A DNA stretch of 64,000 nt, taken from Marinobacter salicampi. Lineage in GTDB: Bacteria; Pseudomonadota; Gammaproteobacteria; Pseudomonadales; Oleiphilaceae. The translations under genes and the position numbers were made by a program. Where the stretch lies: contig NZ_JAAMPF010000018.1 of NCBI RefSeq assembly GCF_011074795.1, positions 1 to 64,000 of the forward strand. Direction: 5' to 3'. Below are positions 44,716-54,269 of the stretch, one piece after another (position 1 is the stretch's first letter; every line of letters begins with the position of its first letter). The notes under the pieces were generated by a model, which did not search any database, was not told the origin of the DNA, and was given only the letters and a program-made list of their open reading frames with translations.

Positions 44716-45843
44716 ATGGAGGACATAGCCTTGGCACAGCAACGGGACGTCACCGTCTTTTATGATGAACGGGTACTTGCCCACCACCCGGATACCAATG
44801 AAGAGTTTCTGCCCGGGCGACTGGACAAGCGGGTTCGCTCCATTCTTTCGGGGCTCACCGTGCAATGGAAGTACCCCGAACACCCCGGCCGGATTACCGC
44901 CATCATGGAGCTGCTCGCCCGGGAACCCATTCCCGGCGTGCGGATTGAACCCGGCAAGGCCGCCACCAGAGAGCAGCTGGGCCGGGTCCATGCCACCTCT
45001 TTCCTTGAGCATATTTTTTCCCTGCGCAACGAAAGCGCCTGGCTCGATATGGATACAACGGCGGTATCCCCCGGCAGCATTGAAGCGGCTGAAGTCGCTG
45101 CGGGCACCGCGATCGCGGCGGTTGAAGCGGTGGTAGAAGGCCGCACTGGCAGCGCCTTTGCAGTGGTCAGACCGCCGGGCCATCATGCCGAGCCCGTGCG
45201 GGCACGGGGCTTCTGCCTGTTCAATAACGTGGCTGTGGCCGCAGCCCATGCCCAGACGGTCCTGGGCTGCGAGCGGGTGCTGATCGTTGATTGGGACGCC
45301 CACCATGGCAACGGCACCCAGGACATTTTCTGGGCCGACCCGGACACCATGTTTTTCGACATGCACCGGGCCTCCCCGTTCTACCCCGGGAGCGGCAGTC
45401 TTATAGATGTTGGGGCAGGCCTGGGAGAAGGGGCGACCATCAACGTTCCGATGCCCGGCGGCGCGGGCGACGTGGCCTACTTGAAAGCTCTGCGCGAAAT
45501 CCTGGTGCCCGCGGCGGACTATTTCAAGCCGGACCTGGTGCTGGTATCTGCCGGCTTCGATGCCCACTGGCTGGACATGGCACTCAATGTGTCCTACGAA
45601 GGCTTCGCGGCCATGACCGGCGTTGTCCAGCAGATCGCCGACAAGCACTGCAAGGGCCGTCTGGCCATGGTGCTGGAAGGCGGTTACAACACCGAGTCCC
45701 TGTCCCGCGGGGTACATGCTGTGCTGGAGGTAATGGCCGGTGGCGGGCTCACGGAACCCCAGGCGTGCGGTATTGCTGAGGTTGATACCGCGATCGAGTT
45801 CCACAAAGGCGCCTTTGCGGCGGACAATCCAGCGGATGAGTGA
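44716..45843 (+). CDS. Histone-deacetylase family amidohydrolase
   Basis: A 375-residue zinc hydrolase, second HDAC-family gene in 5 kb. VRPPGHHAEPVRARGFCLFNN, split by strands, VDWDAHHGNGTQDIF and SAGFDAHWLD carry the catalytic His pair and zinc ligands. It resembles the class II HdaH-type amidohydrolases more than the acetylpolyamine type of the other copy. The ATG at 44716 was preferred to 44665. It follows the CHASE2/M48 module by 119 bases on the same strand. Confidence 0.85.
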   Translation: MEDIALAQQRDVTVFYDERVLAHHPDTNEEFLPGRLDKRVRSILSGLTVQWKYPEHPGRITAIMELLAREPIPGVRIEPGKAATREQLGRVHATSFLEHIFSLRNESAWLDMDTTAVSPGSIEAAEVAAGTAIAAVEAVVEGRTGSAFAVVRPPGHHAEPVRARGFCLFNNVAVAAAHAQTVLGCERVLIVDWDAHHGNGTQDIFWADPDTMFFDMHRASPFYPGSGSLIDVGAGLGEGATINVPMPGGAGDVAYLKALREILVPAADYFKPDLVLVSAGFDAHWLDMALNVSYEGFAAMTGVVQQIADKHCKGRLAMVLEGGYNTESLSRGVHAVLEVMAGGGLTEPQACGIAEVDTAIEFHKGAFAADNPADE

Positions 45844-45866
45844 GCCTCGTAACTGAACTTTAATGC

Positions 45867-45887
45867 AGCCTCAGCAGCCCTGAGGCT
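45867..45887 (+). terminator. Hairpin after the second HDAC-family gene
   Basis: AGCCTCAG and CTGAGGCT form a perfect 8-base-pair stem with a 5-base loop, 24 bases after the stop codon. The T-tract is missing. CTCGTAACT occurs on both sides of the hairpin as a short direct repeat. Confidence 0.4.
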
Positions 45888-46004
45888 CGTAACTTCCATC
45901 TGGCCGGCGTAGGGTAGTCAATAGAGCCGCAGTACCCTCTTCTTAAAAATTTACATCCGTGTACCAGATTTTCTGGCCCTGAATAATTCCAGGAGTAACC
46001 TCTA

Positions 46005-46970
46005 ATGCGAGTTTTTGCCAATCCTGTGGGTTCCGGTCAGCTTTGGTTCGATAACCTCGCCACCGCCGGCGGCACACCGGTGGCCTACGATCCCCAGGCA
46101 CGGGCTTTTTTACCCATGCCGCCTTTCTGTGCCAACCGGGAGGTAATCGGTTGCAACTGGATCGCCCCGGAGCAGGGCGCTTTCTGCCGTTCCTGCGCGA
46201 TGACCGCGCTGGCACCGGATCCCTCGATCCCTGATGCCATGACGAACTGGGCAAAAACCGAAATGGCCAAACGCTGGGCCCTGGACAACCTTGGGCGGTG
46301 GCACTGGTTCCGGCCTGAGGACCCGGGTGCGCGTCCGGTATTCCATCTTCTGGCGGAAGGTCCGACCCCGGTGCCCATGGGCCACGCCCAGGGTGTGGTG
46401 ACCATTAGCGTGGCTGAGGCCGATCCGGTTTTGAGCACGACCCGCAGGCAGGCACTGGACGAGCCCTACCGCACCATGATCGGCCATATGCGGCATGAAA
46501 TCGCTCATATGCTCTGGTGGCGGCTGAGCCTGCGGGAGGATTTTCTGGATGCTTTCCGGGCCATGTTCGGCGACGAAAGGATCAGTTACCCCGGTGCCCT
46601 CCAGCACCACTACGAGAACGGTCCCCCCAGCAACTGGAAGCAGTATTACCTGACCAGCTACGCTTCGGCCCATCCCCATGAGGACTGGGCTGAAACCGCC
46701 GCTCACCTGCTGCATCTGACCGACATCGCCGACAGCTTCGTGGCCACCGGCCTCGGCTCGCCCCAGTTGCCGGAGCCGGGCTGGGACCCCTACACGGAAC
46801 CGGATGCCATGCGGCTGATTCAGGCCGCAGCTTCCATAACGGTGGGAATCAACCACGTTAACCGCTCCATGGGGTTATCGGATCTTTACCCCTTTGTGCT
46901 GTCGGACTTTGCCCGCGGCAAACTGGCGTTTGTCCATGACTGGCTGCGCCGGGGAGCTCAGGGACTCTAG
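46005..46970 (+). CDS. Putative zinc-binding metallopeptidase
   Basis: A 321-residue soluble protein. MIGHMRHEIAHMLWW carries the HExxH zinc motif, and the later AHPHEDWAETAAHLL supplies a likely third ligand. The N-terminus has a Cys set (FCANREVIGCNW and FCRSCAM) that looks like a zinc ribbon. This two-part design fits the putative zinc-binding metallopeptidase family with no tested substrate. No signal peptide is seen. Confidence 0.75.
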   Translation: MRVFANPVGSGQLWFDNLATAGGTPVAYDPQARAFLPMPPFCANREVIGCNWIAPEQGAFCRSCAMTALAPDPSIPDAMTNWAKTEMAKRWALDNLGRWHWFRPEDPGARPVFHLLAEGPTPVPMGHAQGVVTISVAEADPVLSTTRRQALDEPYRTMIGHMRHEIAHMLWWRLSLREDFLDAFRAMFGDERISYPGALQHHYENGPPSNWKQYYLTSYASAHPHEDWAETAAHLLHLTDIADSFVATGLGSPQLPEPGWDPYTEPDAMRLIQAAASITVGINHVNRSMGLSDLYPFVLSDFARGKLAFVHDWLRRGAQGL

Positions 46971-46990
46971 GGCTCTGCTAAAAAGGGCTG

Positions 46991-47018
46991 CAAAAAAGAC
47001 CCGGCGCCTGGGCCGGGT
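46991..47018 (-). terminator. Terminator of the oligomer hydrolase gene
   Basis: On the minus strand ACCCGGC and GCCGGGT form a 7-base-pair stem with a 6-base loop followed by CTTTTTT. It lies 47 bases after the stop of the minus-strand gene at 47065 and points away from the plus-strand gene. Confidence 0.8.
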
Positions 47019-47064
47019 AAGGTATGTGACAAGGCCAGGGCTGGCGGGCAGCCCAAACTGGTAA

Positions 47065-49167
47065 TCAGTCCGGTATGCGGACCTGGTTATTCTCAAACAG
47101 GATCTGATCTTCAACTGCTGGGACGGCACTGATATCCGGGATATTGGCCGCCGTCAGCGCCGGTGCTCCCGCGCCCCGAGGCGTTGTGCGAACCACCTGA
47201 CTTGGTGGCAGCTCCGTGCCATTGCGCAGGTTGTCATAGACCAGGTCCAGGGCCTGGAAGAAATAGTGATGCAGCGGCACGAAGCGCTCGTTGTATCCGG
47301 CCAGGCCGTTGAGTGTGTCCAGATGGTGGGCATTGAGCACTTCATAGTAATGCAGGCTGCTGCGCTTGCCCTCCACCGTTTGGTTCAGGCCGAAGTAGGG
47401 CCGGGAGGTGTGGTTTATGGGCAGGATGGCGTCGCTTCGCCCGGTCACAAAGACTGTCGGCTTGCGGTTCAGATCACCATTGGCTCTTATCTCTTCAATG
47501 CCCTGCGCGACCCGATCGGCCTTTTCCGCAGCCTCGGAGTCCAGCGGTTCTCCGGTCACCGCATCGCTACCCTGGGCCAGTGACCGCAGGCAAAGCAGGG
47601 CGTCCAGGCCGTAATCCTGCAGGCCGCTGGAGGGCGACACGCTTACCGCCAGGTTGGTGGCGACGCCGGAGGCCTCGTCGTAAATGAGATTGACGCCCCC
47701 GGTGGGCGGAATGCCGTTACTGGTGGCGAACAGCGCCGCTTCCTGGGTCTCGGGCAGAGGCGCCACTTCACCGCCAGCGCCGCTGGCTGCCAGGCTGAGC
47801 CCGCAAACCCGGTCTTCCACCCCGAATTCGCCATAGGCATTGGCGTAAGTCATGCTGATGCTCTGGGCCACAGCCAGACCAAAATGGGTCGGCGCGATCA
47901 GGTTCTGTTCCGGCTGCACACCGAACTCCTCGTTCAGTATGCGCTGGGCGTCGGCCGCCCGGGCATCAAGATCCGCCCCGTTGACCAGCCCTTTGACCGC
48001 CAGAGCGTCGCAGGCATTCTCGTTAACGGCCTGATTGTTGAAGAAATCATTGAAGAACAGCACACCGCGCACATCCGGGGCCCGGTTGGCGCAGCCCTGG
48101 TAGACTGCCAGCGCGGTGGTGTAGTCCAGCAGGCTACGGCTGTGTTCGGTGATGACCGGTCCGTCGCCCTGACGGATGGTGAAACTGGTGTCGACCACCG
48201 GATTCACATTGGGCTCGGACACGGCCACGCCATCGATCAGGTGGCGCTTGTCCTGCTCGGCTGCCCGAACCGAGGCACCACCACCATTGGAGACACTGGA
48301 CGCTATAACCAGAGTATTGGCTGGCAGTATGGGGAAGGCCCGGCCCTTGCCCTTGCGCTGCTCGGCAAAATGGCGGTTCAGGATATAGAAACCGAACTCG
48401 ATGGATTGCAGCACATGCTCGCCCCAATCCGCTTCCGGATTAGCGCGGGAGTGAGCGTGCTTGAACGCAAAGCGGTCGGGAAACTGGCCGGTGAAGGCAG
48501 CCCGCTCCGCCTCGCTCAGGTCGGCCCGAAACTGCACGGCAGCGTTCGGGTCATCGGTCAGGCGGCCGTCGATAAGCTGGGCCGTATTGGTTTCGAGGTT
48601 GTTGGAGCCGGTGCCGGTCCCTTTATCAGTATAGACTACCGCGCAGCCTTTCTTGAGGCCCCATTCGCCGGCGGTGCCAATAGCACCATAGACCCCTCGG
48701 GAGCCCGAGGAAGGTGCCGTGACCATGCAGGCATTCTCGCGGTCAAAGGCATCGGGTATCTGGACCATAACCGTCACAGGCAGGTTGTTGGGGCCAGCCT
48801 TCACAAAGGCCAGATATTCATCGCCTGGCACCAGGCCACCCGGTTGGCCCGCATTTACCTGGGGCCCGAAGAAAGTACCGTAGCCGCCGCCGGGCGCAGT
48901 ATCCACCAGAGCGCGGTAGTTATTGTAAATGGTGAGAGTGCGTAGCTCCTCGGCTGTGGGGTTCAGGGCGTCAGCAAAGGCGGGCGCTGTGGCACTGGCC
49001 AGGCCACTGGCTCCGAGGCCTGCAGTAAGCAGGTCATTGTTATCCGCATAGCGGGCGTGATGGATCTCGCCGTCCACAAACGCCGGTGGGGGTAATTCCT
49101 TGCACGCAGTGAGGGTGAGGGCAAACAGCGCGCCCGTCGATGCCACGAGTGTAGCTCGAATCGTCAT
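47065..49167 (-). CDS. D-(-)-3-hydroxybutyrate oligomer hydrolase
   Basis: A 700-residue protein with a lipoprotein-like signal (TLTACK, Cys22). [15 protein letters not shown] near the start and [18 protein letters not shown] near residue 300 (lipase-like Ser in SVSNGG) are family blocks of 3-hydroxybutyrate oligomer hydrolases. The enzyme cleaves short oligomers from polyhydroxybutyrate to monomers; relatives are extracellular or periplasmic. The terminator at 46991 closes it. It is monocistronic. Confidence 0.85.
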   Translation of the reverse strand: MTIRATLVASTGALFALTLTACKELPPPAFVDGEIHHARYADNNDLLTAGLGASGLASATAPAFADALNPTAEELRTLTIYNNYRALVDTAPGGGYGTFFGPQVNAGQPGGLVPGDEYLAFVKAGPNNLPVTVMVQIPDAFDRENACMVTAPSSGSRGVYGAIGTAGEWGLKKGCAVVYTDKGTGTGSNNLETNTAQLIDGRLTDDPNAAVQFRADLSEAERAAFTGQFPDRFAFKHAHSRANPEADWGEHVLQSIEFGFYILNRHFAEQRKGKGRAFPILPANTLVIASSVSNGGGASVRAAEQDKRHLIDGVAVSEPNVNPVVDTSFTIRQGDGPVITEHSRSLLDYTTALAVYQGCANRAPDVRGVLFFNDFFNNQAVNENACDALAVKGLVNGADLDARAADAQRILNEEFGVQPEQNLIAPTHFGLAVAQSISMTYANAYGEFGVEDRVCGLSLAASGAGGEVAPLPETQEAALFATSNGIPPTGGVNLIYDEASGVATNLAVSVSPSSGLQDYGLDALLCLRSLAQGSDAVTGEPLDSEAAEKADRVAQGIEEIRANGDLNRKPTVFVTGRSDAILPINHTSRPYFGLNQTVEGKRSSLHYYEVLNAHHLDTLNGLAGYNERFVPLHHYFFQALDLVYDNLRNGTELPPSQVVRTTPRGAGAPALTAANIPDISAVPAVEDQILFENNQVRIPD

Positions 49168-49543
49168 GTTGGCTTCCTTCCGGTCATTGTTATTGTTTGT
49201 CGCAGGGTCCGTCTGCCAGCCTGGAGCCGATCTTTACGGCGCCTGCGAACTTTGCCATGCGGCTCTTGTGCCAACTCGTAAAATATAATTAAATCAAGAG
49301 GTTTAAAAAATTCAGGCTAAAGGCTGTCTGGATCTATCCAGAATTCCGGACATTCGGGACAGAAGAGCCGTGTTTTAGAGGGGTACTATTACCGGGAACG
49401 CAGGCCATCAGAGGGCGCTAACGAATCTGTGCGAAAATCAGGACACTGTAAACAGTTCCGGACAGTTCCCAGGGGGCAGGGCGACAGAGGCCTTACCAGG
49501 CGAATGCAGAAGAAATTAGCGGGTAGCTGATAAGGGCGAGGAC
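49168..49543. other. Intergenic region upstream of the oligomer hydrolase
   Basis: These 376 bases hold the promoter of the minus-strand hydrolase and of the small plus-strand gene at 49544. An AT-rich stretch lies near 49280-49310. TCTGGAT-CT-ATCCAGA at 49327-49342 is a perfect inverted repeat. TTCCGGACA occurs twice, near 49344 and 49454, as a direct repeat. No gene is seen. Confidence 0.45.
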
Positions 49544-49798
49544 GTGGAAAAGACAGGAGAAAACCTGAGCCAGCAGGAATTCGAGACCATGCTGGAAACC
49601 ATCCCGGATGTCCGTGACGGGCTCACCCGCACGGAACGCATCATTCTTTATGTGCTCGACCAGAGCCAGCGCGAACTCAACGGTCGCAATGTACCGACGG
49701 TAATGCTCTACGGACGTGTGCTTGAGTACGTCAACCTGAGCGAGACCGAACTCCATGTCTATCTTGACCGGCTAGGGGTGAAGGGCGATGGCCGCTGA
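49544..49798 (+). CDS. Small protein of unknown function
   Basis: An 84-residue acidic, helical protein starting at GTG with AGGGCGAGG upstream. The core reads TRTERIILYVLDQSQRELNG, then PTVMLYGRVLEYVNLSETEL, a shape like a small winged-helix or adaptor domain, but no family is recognised. It has no signal peptide. Its neighbours do not suggest a role. Confidence 0.5.
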   Translation: MEKTGENLSQQEFETMLETIPDVRDGLTRTERIILYVLDQSQRELNGRNVPTVMLYGRVLEYVNLSETELHVYLDRLGVKGDGR

Positions 49799-49967
49799 GT
49801 CCGGGCCAGGGCTACTGGTCCAGGCTCAATAAGCTCCGATGAGCACCAGACCCCGACCGATCCGGGGGTAGTCTGACGTCTTTCGAGTCAAAGTCTGCTT
49901 AATAGTGCTAGGTTTAGCAGGTAGTGTCGCCTTGAGGCGATCATCACTCTACGCAAGGGGAATGCTG

Positions 49968-50420
49968 ATGAAGCCGATACGACTCATCGTGGTGGCTGTG
50001 CTGTCTACCTTTCTGTCGTTTGCACAGGCGGCAGAAGGCCTGGTCACAGTGAAAAGTCCTCACAGCGTGAAGGCAACCATGGATAAGCTGGAGATGCAGG
50101 CGGAGGAGCGCGGCCTGAACGTATTCGCCCGTATCGACCATGCCGCCGGAGCGGCCAAGGTGGGCAGCGAACTGCGCCCCACGGAGGTTCTGATCTTTGG
50201 CAATCCGAAAGGCGGCACGCCTCTGATGGAGTGCGAGCAGACAGTGGGCATCGACCTGCCCCTGAAGGCCCTGGTGTGGGAGGATGCCGAAGGTCAGGTC
50301 TGGCTTGGCTACAACGACCCGCGCTTCCTTGCCGAACGGCACAACGTAAAGGACTGCCCGGCGTTCGATAAGGTAGCGGACGCCCTTAAAGGCCTGGCCG
50401 AGCATGTGACTGCCCATTGA
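49968..50420 (+). CDS. DUF302-domain periplasmic protein
   Basis: A 150-residue protein with a signal peptide (residues 1-22, FAQAAEG). VKSPHSVKATMDKLEMQAEERG, split by a turn, FARIDHAAGA, TEVLIFGNPKGGTPLM and LPLKALVWEDAEGQVWLGYND are the full DUF302 series. The fold may bind a small ligand; function is unproven. The ATG at 49968 follows AAGGGG by eight bases. Confidence 0.85.
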   Translation: MKPIRLIVVAVLSTFLSFAQAAEGLVTVKSPHSVKATMDKLEMQAEERGLNVFARIDHAAGAAKVGSELRPTEVLIFGNPKGGTPLMECEQTVGIDLPLKALVWEDAEGQVWLGYNDPRFLAERHNVKDCPAFDKVADALKGLAEHVTAH

Positions 50421-50498
50421 GGCGGGGCGTCGATACGGAGGTTCAAACATAGGCGGCATACGGCGCTGCTGATGCCCGGTCCCTGACAGGTTTACATC

Positions 50499-50966
50499 AT
50501 GCTGACTGAATCGAAGGTGGTAGTCACAGTCGCAACCGTACTGGTGGTGGCGGCGGTGATTGTCTTTCACTATGAGGTGATCCGGTTGCTCGACCTTTGG
50601 TGCCGGCACAGACAGCATCGGCTTCAGGAAGAGTTCCGGACACGCCCCACCGTCCTGACCACGATGTTCGTGCTTCTGTTTGCACACGTAGCTGAGGTCT
50701 GGCTCTTCGGGGCCACCTTCTGGTTACTGCTAAGCCACGAGGACTATGGCGCGATCGCCGGCTATGCCCAGGTGAACCTGCTGGACAGCGTCTACTTTTC
50801 GGCCGCTAACTACAGCACCGCGGGTTGGGGCGATCTGGCGGCAACCGGGGATGTGCGGTTCCTGGCGGGCACCGAAGCGCTGGTGGGCTTCATGATGATC
50901 ACCTGGTCGGCGTCTTTCAGCTACCTGATCATGGCCCGCACCTGGGGCTCTGATACCGAAGGATGA
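50499..50966 (+). CDS. Two-helix ion-channel-like membrane protein
   Basis: A 155-residue protein with an N-terminal helix (7-27), a second (52-76) and a third (130-148). Before the last helix, DSVYFSAANYSTAGWGDLAATG resembles a potassium-channel pore loop and filter, but the filter reads STAGWGD where TVGYGD is usual. It is placed in the ion-channel superfamily on that pattern; selectivity is unclear. The gene stands between DUF302 and YqhA-type genes. Confidence 0.65.
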   Translation: MLTESKVVVTVATVLVVAAVIVFHYEVIRLLDLWCRHRQHRLQEEFRTRPTVLTTMFVLLFAHVAEVWLFGATFWLLLSHEDYGAIAGYAQVNLLDSVYFSAANYSTAGWGDLAATGDVRFLAGTEALVGFMMITWSASFSYLIMARTWGSDTEG

Positions 50967-51082
50967 ATTTTTTGGTGAACCGGCAGCGGGTTAGTACCTA
51001 CTTGCGCAAAGCCTGAGTCAGGCTAACTATGCGCCGGTAGCACCCTTGGCGGTTATGTCGTTCTTGATCTGGGAGAGTGTAA

Positions 51083-51601
51083 GTGCGGTCTTTTGAAAAA
51101 ACCCTGGAAGCGGGCATATTTGCCAGTCGCTGGCTGCTGGCCCCTTTCTTTGTCGGCCTTATTCTGGCCATTCTGGTCTTGCTGGCCAAGTTCATGAAAG
51201 AGCTGTTCGAGTTGATAACCAATGTCTGGACTGCAGGCGCCGGTGAATTCGATTCAGTGATTTCCATACTGACCCTGGTGGATACAGCGCTTATCGCCAG
51301 TCTTCTGCTTATTATCGTGTTCAGTGGTTATGAGAACTTTGTCTCCAAGATCGGCGTTGGCGTCCATGAAGACCGGCCGGCCTGGATGGGCAAGGTTGGC
51401 TTTGCCGATCTCAAGCTGAAACTGATTGGCGCCATCGTGGCTATATCCGCGGTTGAATTGCTCAAGGCGTTCCTGGTAAGCAGTCAATACACCAATGAAC
51501 AGCTGGCCTGGAAAGTGGGCATCCATTTTACCTTTGTTCTGTCGGGTGTGTTCTTTGCCATCACAGACTGGATCTCCGAATCCCGCAAGCGTGACCACTG
51601 A
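51083..51601 (+). CDS. YqhA/UPF0114-family membrane protein
   Basis: A 172-residue protein with four membrane helices. MRSFEKTLEAGIFASRWLLAPF, broken by the first helix, and LVDTALIASLLLIIVFSGYENFVSK are the TIGR00645/UPF0114 signatures. Function is unknown, although the family is widely conserved. It follows the channel-like gene by 116 bases. Confidence 0.9.
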   Translation: MRSFEKTLEAGIFASRWLLAPFFVGLILAILVLLAKFMKELFELITNVWTAGAGEFDSVISILTLVDTALIASLLLIIVFSGYENFVSKIGVGVHEDRPAWMGKVGFADLKLKLIGAIVAISAVELLKAFLVSSQYTNEQLAWKVGIHFTFVLSGVFFAITDWISESRKRDH

Positions 51602-51664
51602 GATACGGCGGCTGCGCTTCGCAGCACTCCTGGCACATATGCGAAAAAAATATGCGTTAAATGG

Positions 51665-51693
51665 AAAAACCCTCCCATCATGCGGGTGTTTTT
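51665..51693 (+). terminator. Probable terminator after the YqhA-type gene
   Basis: AAAAACCC can pair with GGGTGTTTTT, with a two-base bulge, around CATCATGC, ending in five T residues. It lies 64 bases after the stop codon. The stem is short and AT-heavy, so this is tentative. Confidence 0.4.
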
Positions 51694-51851
51694 CGGGCCA
51701 GACATTGCAAAAGCTTAACTTAGGTAATTGAACACGCCGCTGATTTGGCTATGATATTTATCAAATGCGACAGAAAAGTTGCTGAGAATGCGCTCATGTA
51801 ATGGAAGCATTTCCTGTTGTCCAGCCAAACCCAGACCGGTAGACGTTCTCC

Positions 51852-52313
51852 ATGAAGGCTCTCGAACTCAAAGTACCTCCTCTTCTGCTGGTTCTTCTGG
51901 TGGGCAGCCTGATGTGGGCTGCTTCTTTGCTTCTGGCGCAGCTGAACTTCGCCTTCAAGGCCAGACTGATTATCGCGGGCTGCCTGCTGATCAGTGGATT
52001 TGTGGTTATCCTGGCGGCGGTTGTAAGCTTCCGGCGGGCCAGCACTACGGTGAACCCGGTCGCGCCGGATCTGGCCTCCTCTATTGTCACCACCGGCATT
52101 TATCGTTATAGCCGCAACCCCATGTACCTCGGGTTTCTCCTAGTGCTGGCGGCCTGGGCCGTGATGTTGTCCCACATTCTTGCCTTTGTGCTTCTGCCCG
52201 CCTATGTGGTCTACATGAACCGCTACCAGATCCGCCCCGAAGAGCGGGCCCTGAAAAAGAAGTTCGGCCAGGCGTTCCTGAACTACAAGGCTTCAGTCCG
52301 GCGCTGGCTCTAA
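51852..52313 (+). CDS. Isoprenylcysteine-methyltransferase-like (ICMT/PEMT family) membrane protein
   Basis: A 153-residue protein with about four membrane helices. TGIYRYSRNPMYLGFLLVLAAW is the SAM-site block and RPEERALKKKFGQAFLNYKASVRRWL the C-terminal block of the family (both quoted in part). Bacterial members methylate unknown small or lipid substrates. It is a single gene preceded by a 250-base gap. Confidence 0.85.
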   Translation: MKALELKVPPLLLVLLVGSLMWAASLLLAQLNFAFKARLIIAGCLLISGFVVILAAVVSFRRASTTVNPVAPDLASSIVTTGIYRYSRNPMYLGFLLVLAAWAVMLSHILAFVLLPAYVVYMNRYQIRPEERALKKKFGQAFLNYKASVRRWL

Positions 52314-52443
52314 GGCTGCCAGCTTCAGGTTATTGATTCTTGCGCCAAGGGCATTCGCCTGCCTGTTGACCTGCCTCCGGTTTGGGCTGAGCCCGTCCTC
52401 CGTGACATGATAAGGGTCGGCAAGGACAGCAAAGGAGCTGCAC

Positions 52444-53028
52444 ATGGAACCTGTGTTTTTCGATGGCTGGAACAGTCTGATCCGTACCGTGATTGTCGGG
52501 TTCATGGCGTACTGGTTTCTGGTCGTTTTCCTGCGGATTTCCGGCAAGCGTACTCTGGCCAAAATGAACGCCTTCGATTGGGTGGTCACCGTGGCGTTGG
52601 GTTCGACCCTGGCGACCATCCTGCTGAGCAAGGACGTGGCCCTGGCCCAGGGCGCCCTGGCTCTGGCACTTCTTATTGCCATGCAGTTTGCGGTGACCTG
52701 GTCCAGCGTCCGCATACCCTGGCTCAGACGGGCGGTGACTGGCGACCCCACCCTGCTCCTGTATCAGGGTGCGCTGCTCCATGGCGCTTTGCGCAAGCAG
52801 CGCGTTTCTGTGAATGAGGTGCGGGCCGCCGTTCGCTCGTCGGGGCAGGCTTCCCTGGACCAGGTGGAAGCGGTGGTGCTTGAAACCGACGGGTCCTTCA
52901 GCGTGATCTCTGGCCAGACCGGGTCGCCGTCCGGTGCCTCCAGCCTGGAAGGCGTCGGTACCTCGGAAGCGGGTAACCTGGCGGACAAGCCCCATAAGGA
53001 GACAATATGCCCTACGCCATTGCAGTGA
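52444..53028 (+). CDS. DUF421 (YetF-like) membrane protein
   Basis: A 194-residue protein with three N-terminal membrane helices, FLRISGKRTLAKMNAFDWVV (the DUF421 hallmark, in part) and GSTLATILLSKDVAL, then a soluble domain with RVSVNEVRAAVRSSG and VEAVVLETDGSFSVI. The family is of unknown function, linked in Bacillus to spore and membrane processes. The last 22 bases overlap the next gene. Confidence 0.9.
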   Translation: MEPVFFDGWNSLIRTVIVGFMAYWFLVVFLRISGKRTLAKMNAFDWVVTVALGSTLATILLSKDVALAQGALALALLIAMQFAVTWSSVRIPWLRRAVTGDPTLLLYQGALLHGALRKQRVSVNEVRAAVRSSGQASLDQVEAVVLETDGSFSVISGQTGSPSGASSLEGVGTSEAGNLADKPHKETICPTPLQ

Positions 53029-54269
53029 TCGGCAGCGGCATGGCGGGTCTGGCGGCGGCCCATGGGTGCCGTCAGAATGGCCATACTGTCACCGTGTTTG
53101 AAGCCCAGGACAGCCACGGCATGGATGCCCACTCCATGAATGTTGACGGCGGTATCGTGGACGTTCCCCTCAGGGTCATGAGCTCGGCCTCATGGCCCAA
53201 CATGCTGGCGCTGGCAAGGGACGTAGGGGTCGACACCTTCGATGTGAAGGTGGACATCTCGTGCAGTTGGCTTGACCAGGAAACCTGGCTGCGCAGTGGC
53301 CATCTGCCGGTACTCGACTGGCCATTCCTCGGCTCCTGGCGCTACCTGAACAAGCGCGCCCTGGTTATTGCCCAGGGCTTCTGGCAACTCGTCCGGGTCA
53401 AGCAGACTCTGCAGAGAACCCAAAGCCGGGCCACCCTGGATCAGGTTCTGGAGGAGTATCCGTTCGATCCGGTATTCTGGCGGGGCCTGGTGCTGCCCAT
53501 TCTGACTACCATCTGTACCTGTGATGAAGAGCACCTGCTGGCCTGGCCTGCCATCCAGTTGCTGGAGATACTGGACAGCATTGCCCGCAGCTCATCCCTG
53601 CATCGCCTCAAAGGTGGCACGTCCGCCCTGGTTAACCGGCTCGCCGAAGACCTGCCGCTTTACGCCGGCAGTCCGGTCGCCCGGGTGGAGGAGCAGCCAG
53701 GGGGCGAGGCCATGGAAGTCTACAATGGGCGTGGCGAAGGCGGGGTTTTCGATCGCGTCATCGTTGCGACCCAGGCGAATCAGCTGGGATTCCTGGAAGA
53801 CGAACGCTTTGCCCAGGAGCGTCAGATCCTGGGTAACATCCATTTTGACTCGGGCACCCTCTGGGTGCACCGGGATCAGCGGTTCATGCCCGGCAACAGA
53901 CGGGACTGGACGGCCCTGAACTTCCAGATGGACAAGCAGTTGCAGAAGCCCATGTTCACGGTCTGGATGAACGAAGTGGAGCCCACCCTGACAGGTACGG
54001 CTCCCCTGTTCCAGACCTGGAACCCCCTGTTCGAACCGGATCCCGGGCAGGTGCTGGCCCGGGTGCCGTTGCAGCGCGCTGTGGTTCACTCGGGTACCCA
54101 GCGTGTCCATGAGCATCTCGAGCAGTGGCACAGCGAGCCCGGGCGCAAGGTCTTTTTCTGCGGTTCCTGGGCCCACGAAGGCGTGCCCCTGCTGGAATCA
54201 GCGGTGCGCTCTGCCAAGGCAGTGGTCGGGGCGATCGAGTCAGGGCGCGGCCACAAGCTCGCGAGCTAG
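53007..54269 (+). CDS. FAD-dependent amine-oxidase-like protein
   Basis: A 420-residue flavoprotein. IAVIGSGMAGLAAAHGC is the FAD-binding motif, HSMNVDGGIVDVPLRVM follows, and FFCGSWAHEGVPLLESAVRSA near the C-terminus is the second FAD contact of amine-oxidase-fold enzymes (in part). Relatives include phytoene-desaturase-like and cyclopropane-synthase-linked proteins; the substrate is unknown. It overlaps the DUF421 stop by 22 bases and the end of the convergent metE by 30 bases. Confidence 0.75.
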   Translation: MPYAIAVIGSGMAGLAAAHGCRQNGHTVTVFEAQDSHGMDAHSMNVDGGIVDVPLRVMSSASWPNMLALARDVGVDTFDVKVDISCSWLDQETWLRSGHLPVLDWPFLGSWRYLNKRALVIAQGFWQLVRVKQTLQRTQSRATLDQVLEEYPFDPVFWRGLVLPILTTICTCDEEHLLAWPAIQLLEILDSIARSSSLHRLKGGTSALVNRLAEDLPLYAGSPVARVEEQPGGEAMEVYNGRGEGGVFDRVIVATQANQLGFLEDERFAQERQILGNIHFDSGTLWVHRDQRFMPGNRRDWTALNFQMDKQLQKPMFTVWMNEVEPTLTGTAPLFQTWNPLFEPDPGQVLARVPLQRAVVHSGTQRVHEHLEQWHSEPGRKVFFCGSWAHEGVPLLESAVRSAKAVVGAIESGRGHKLAS

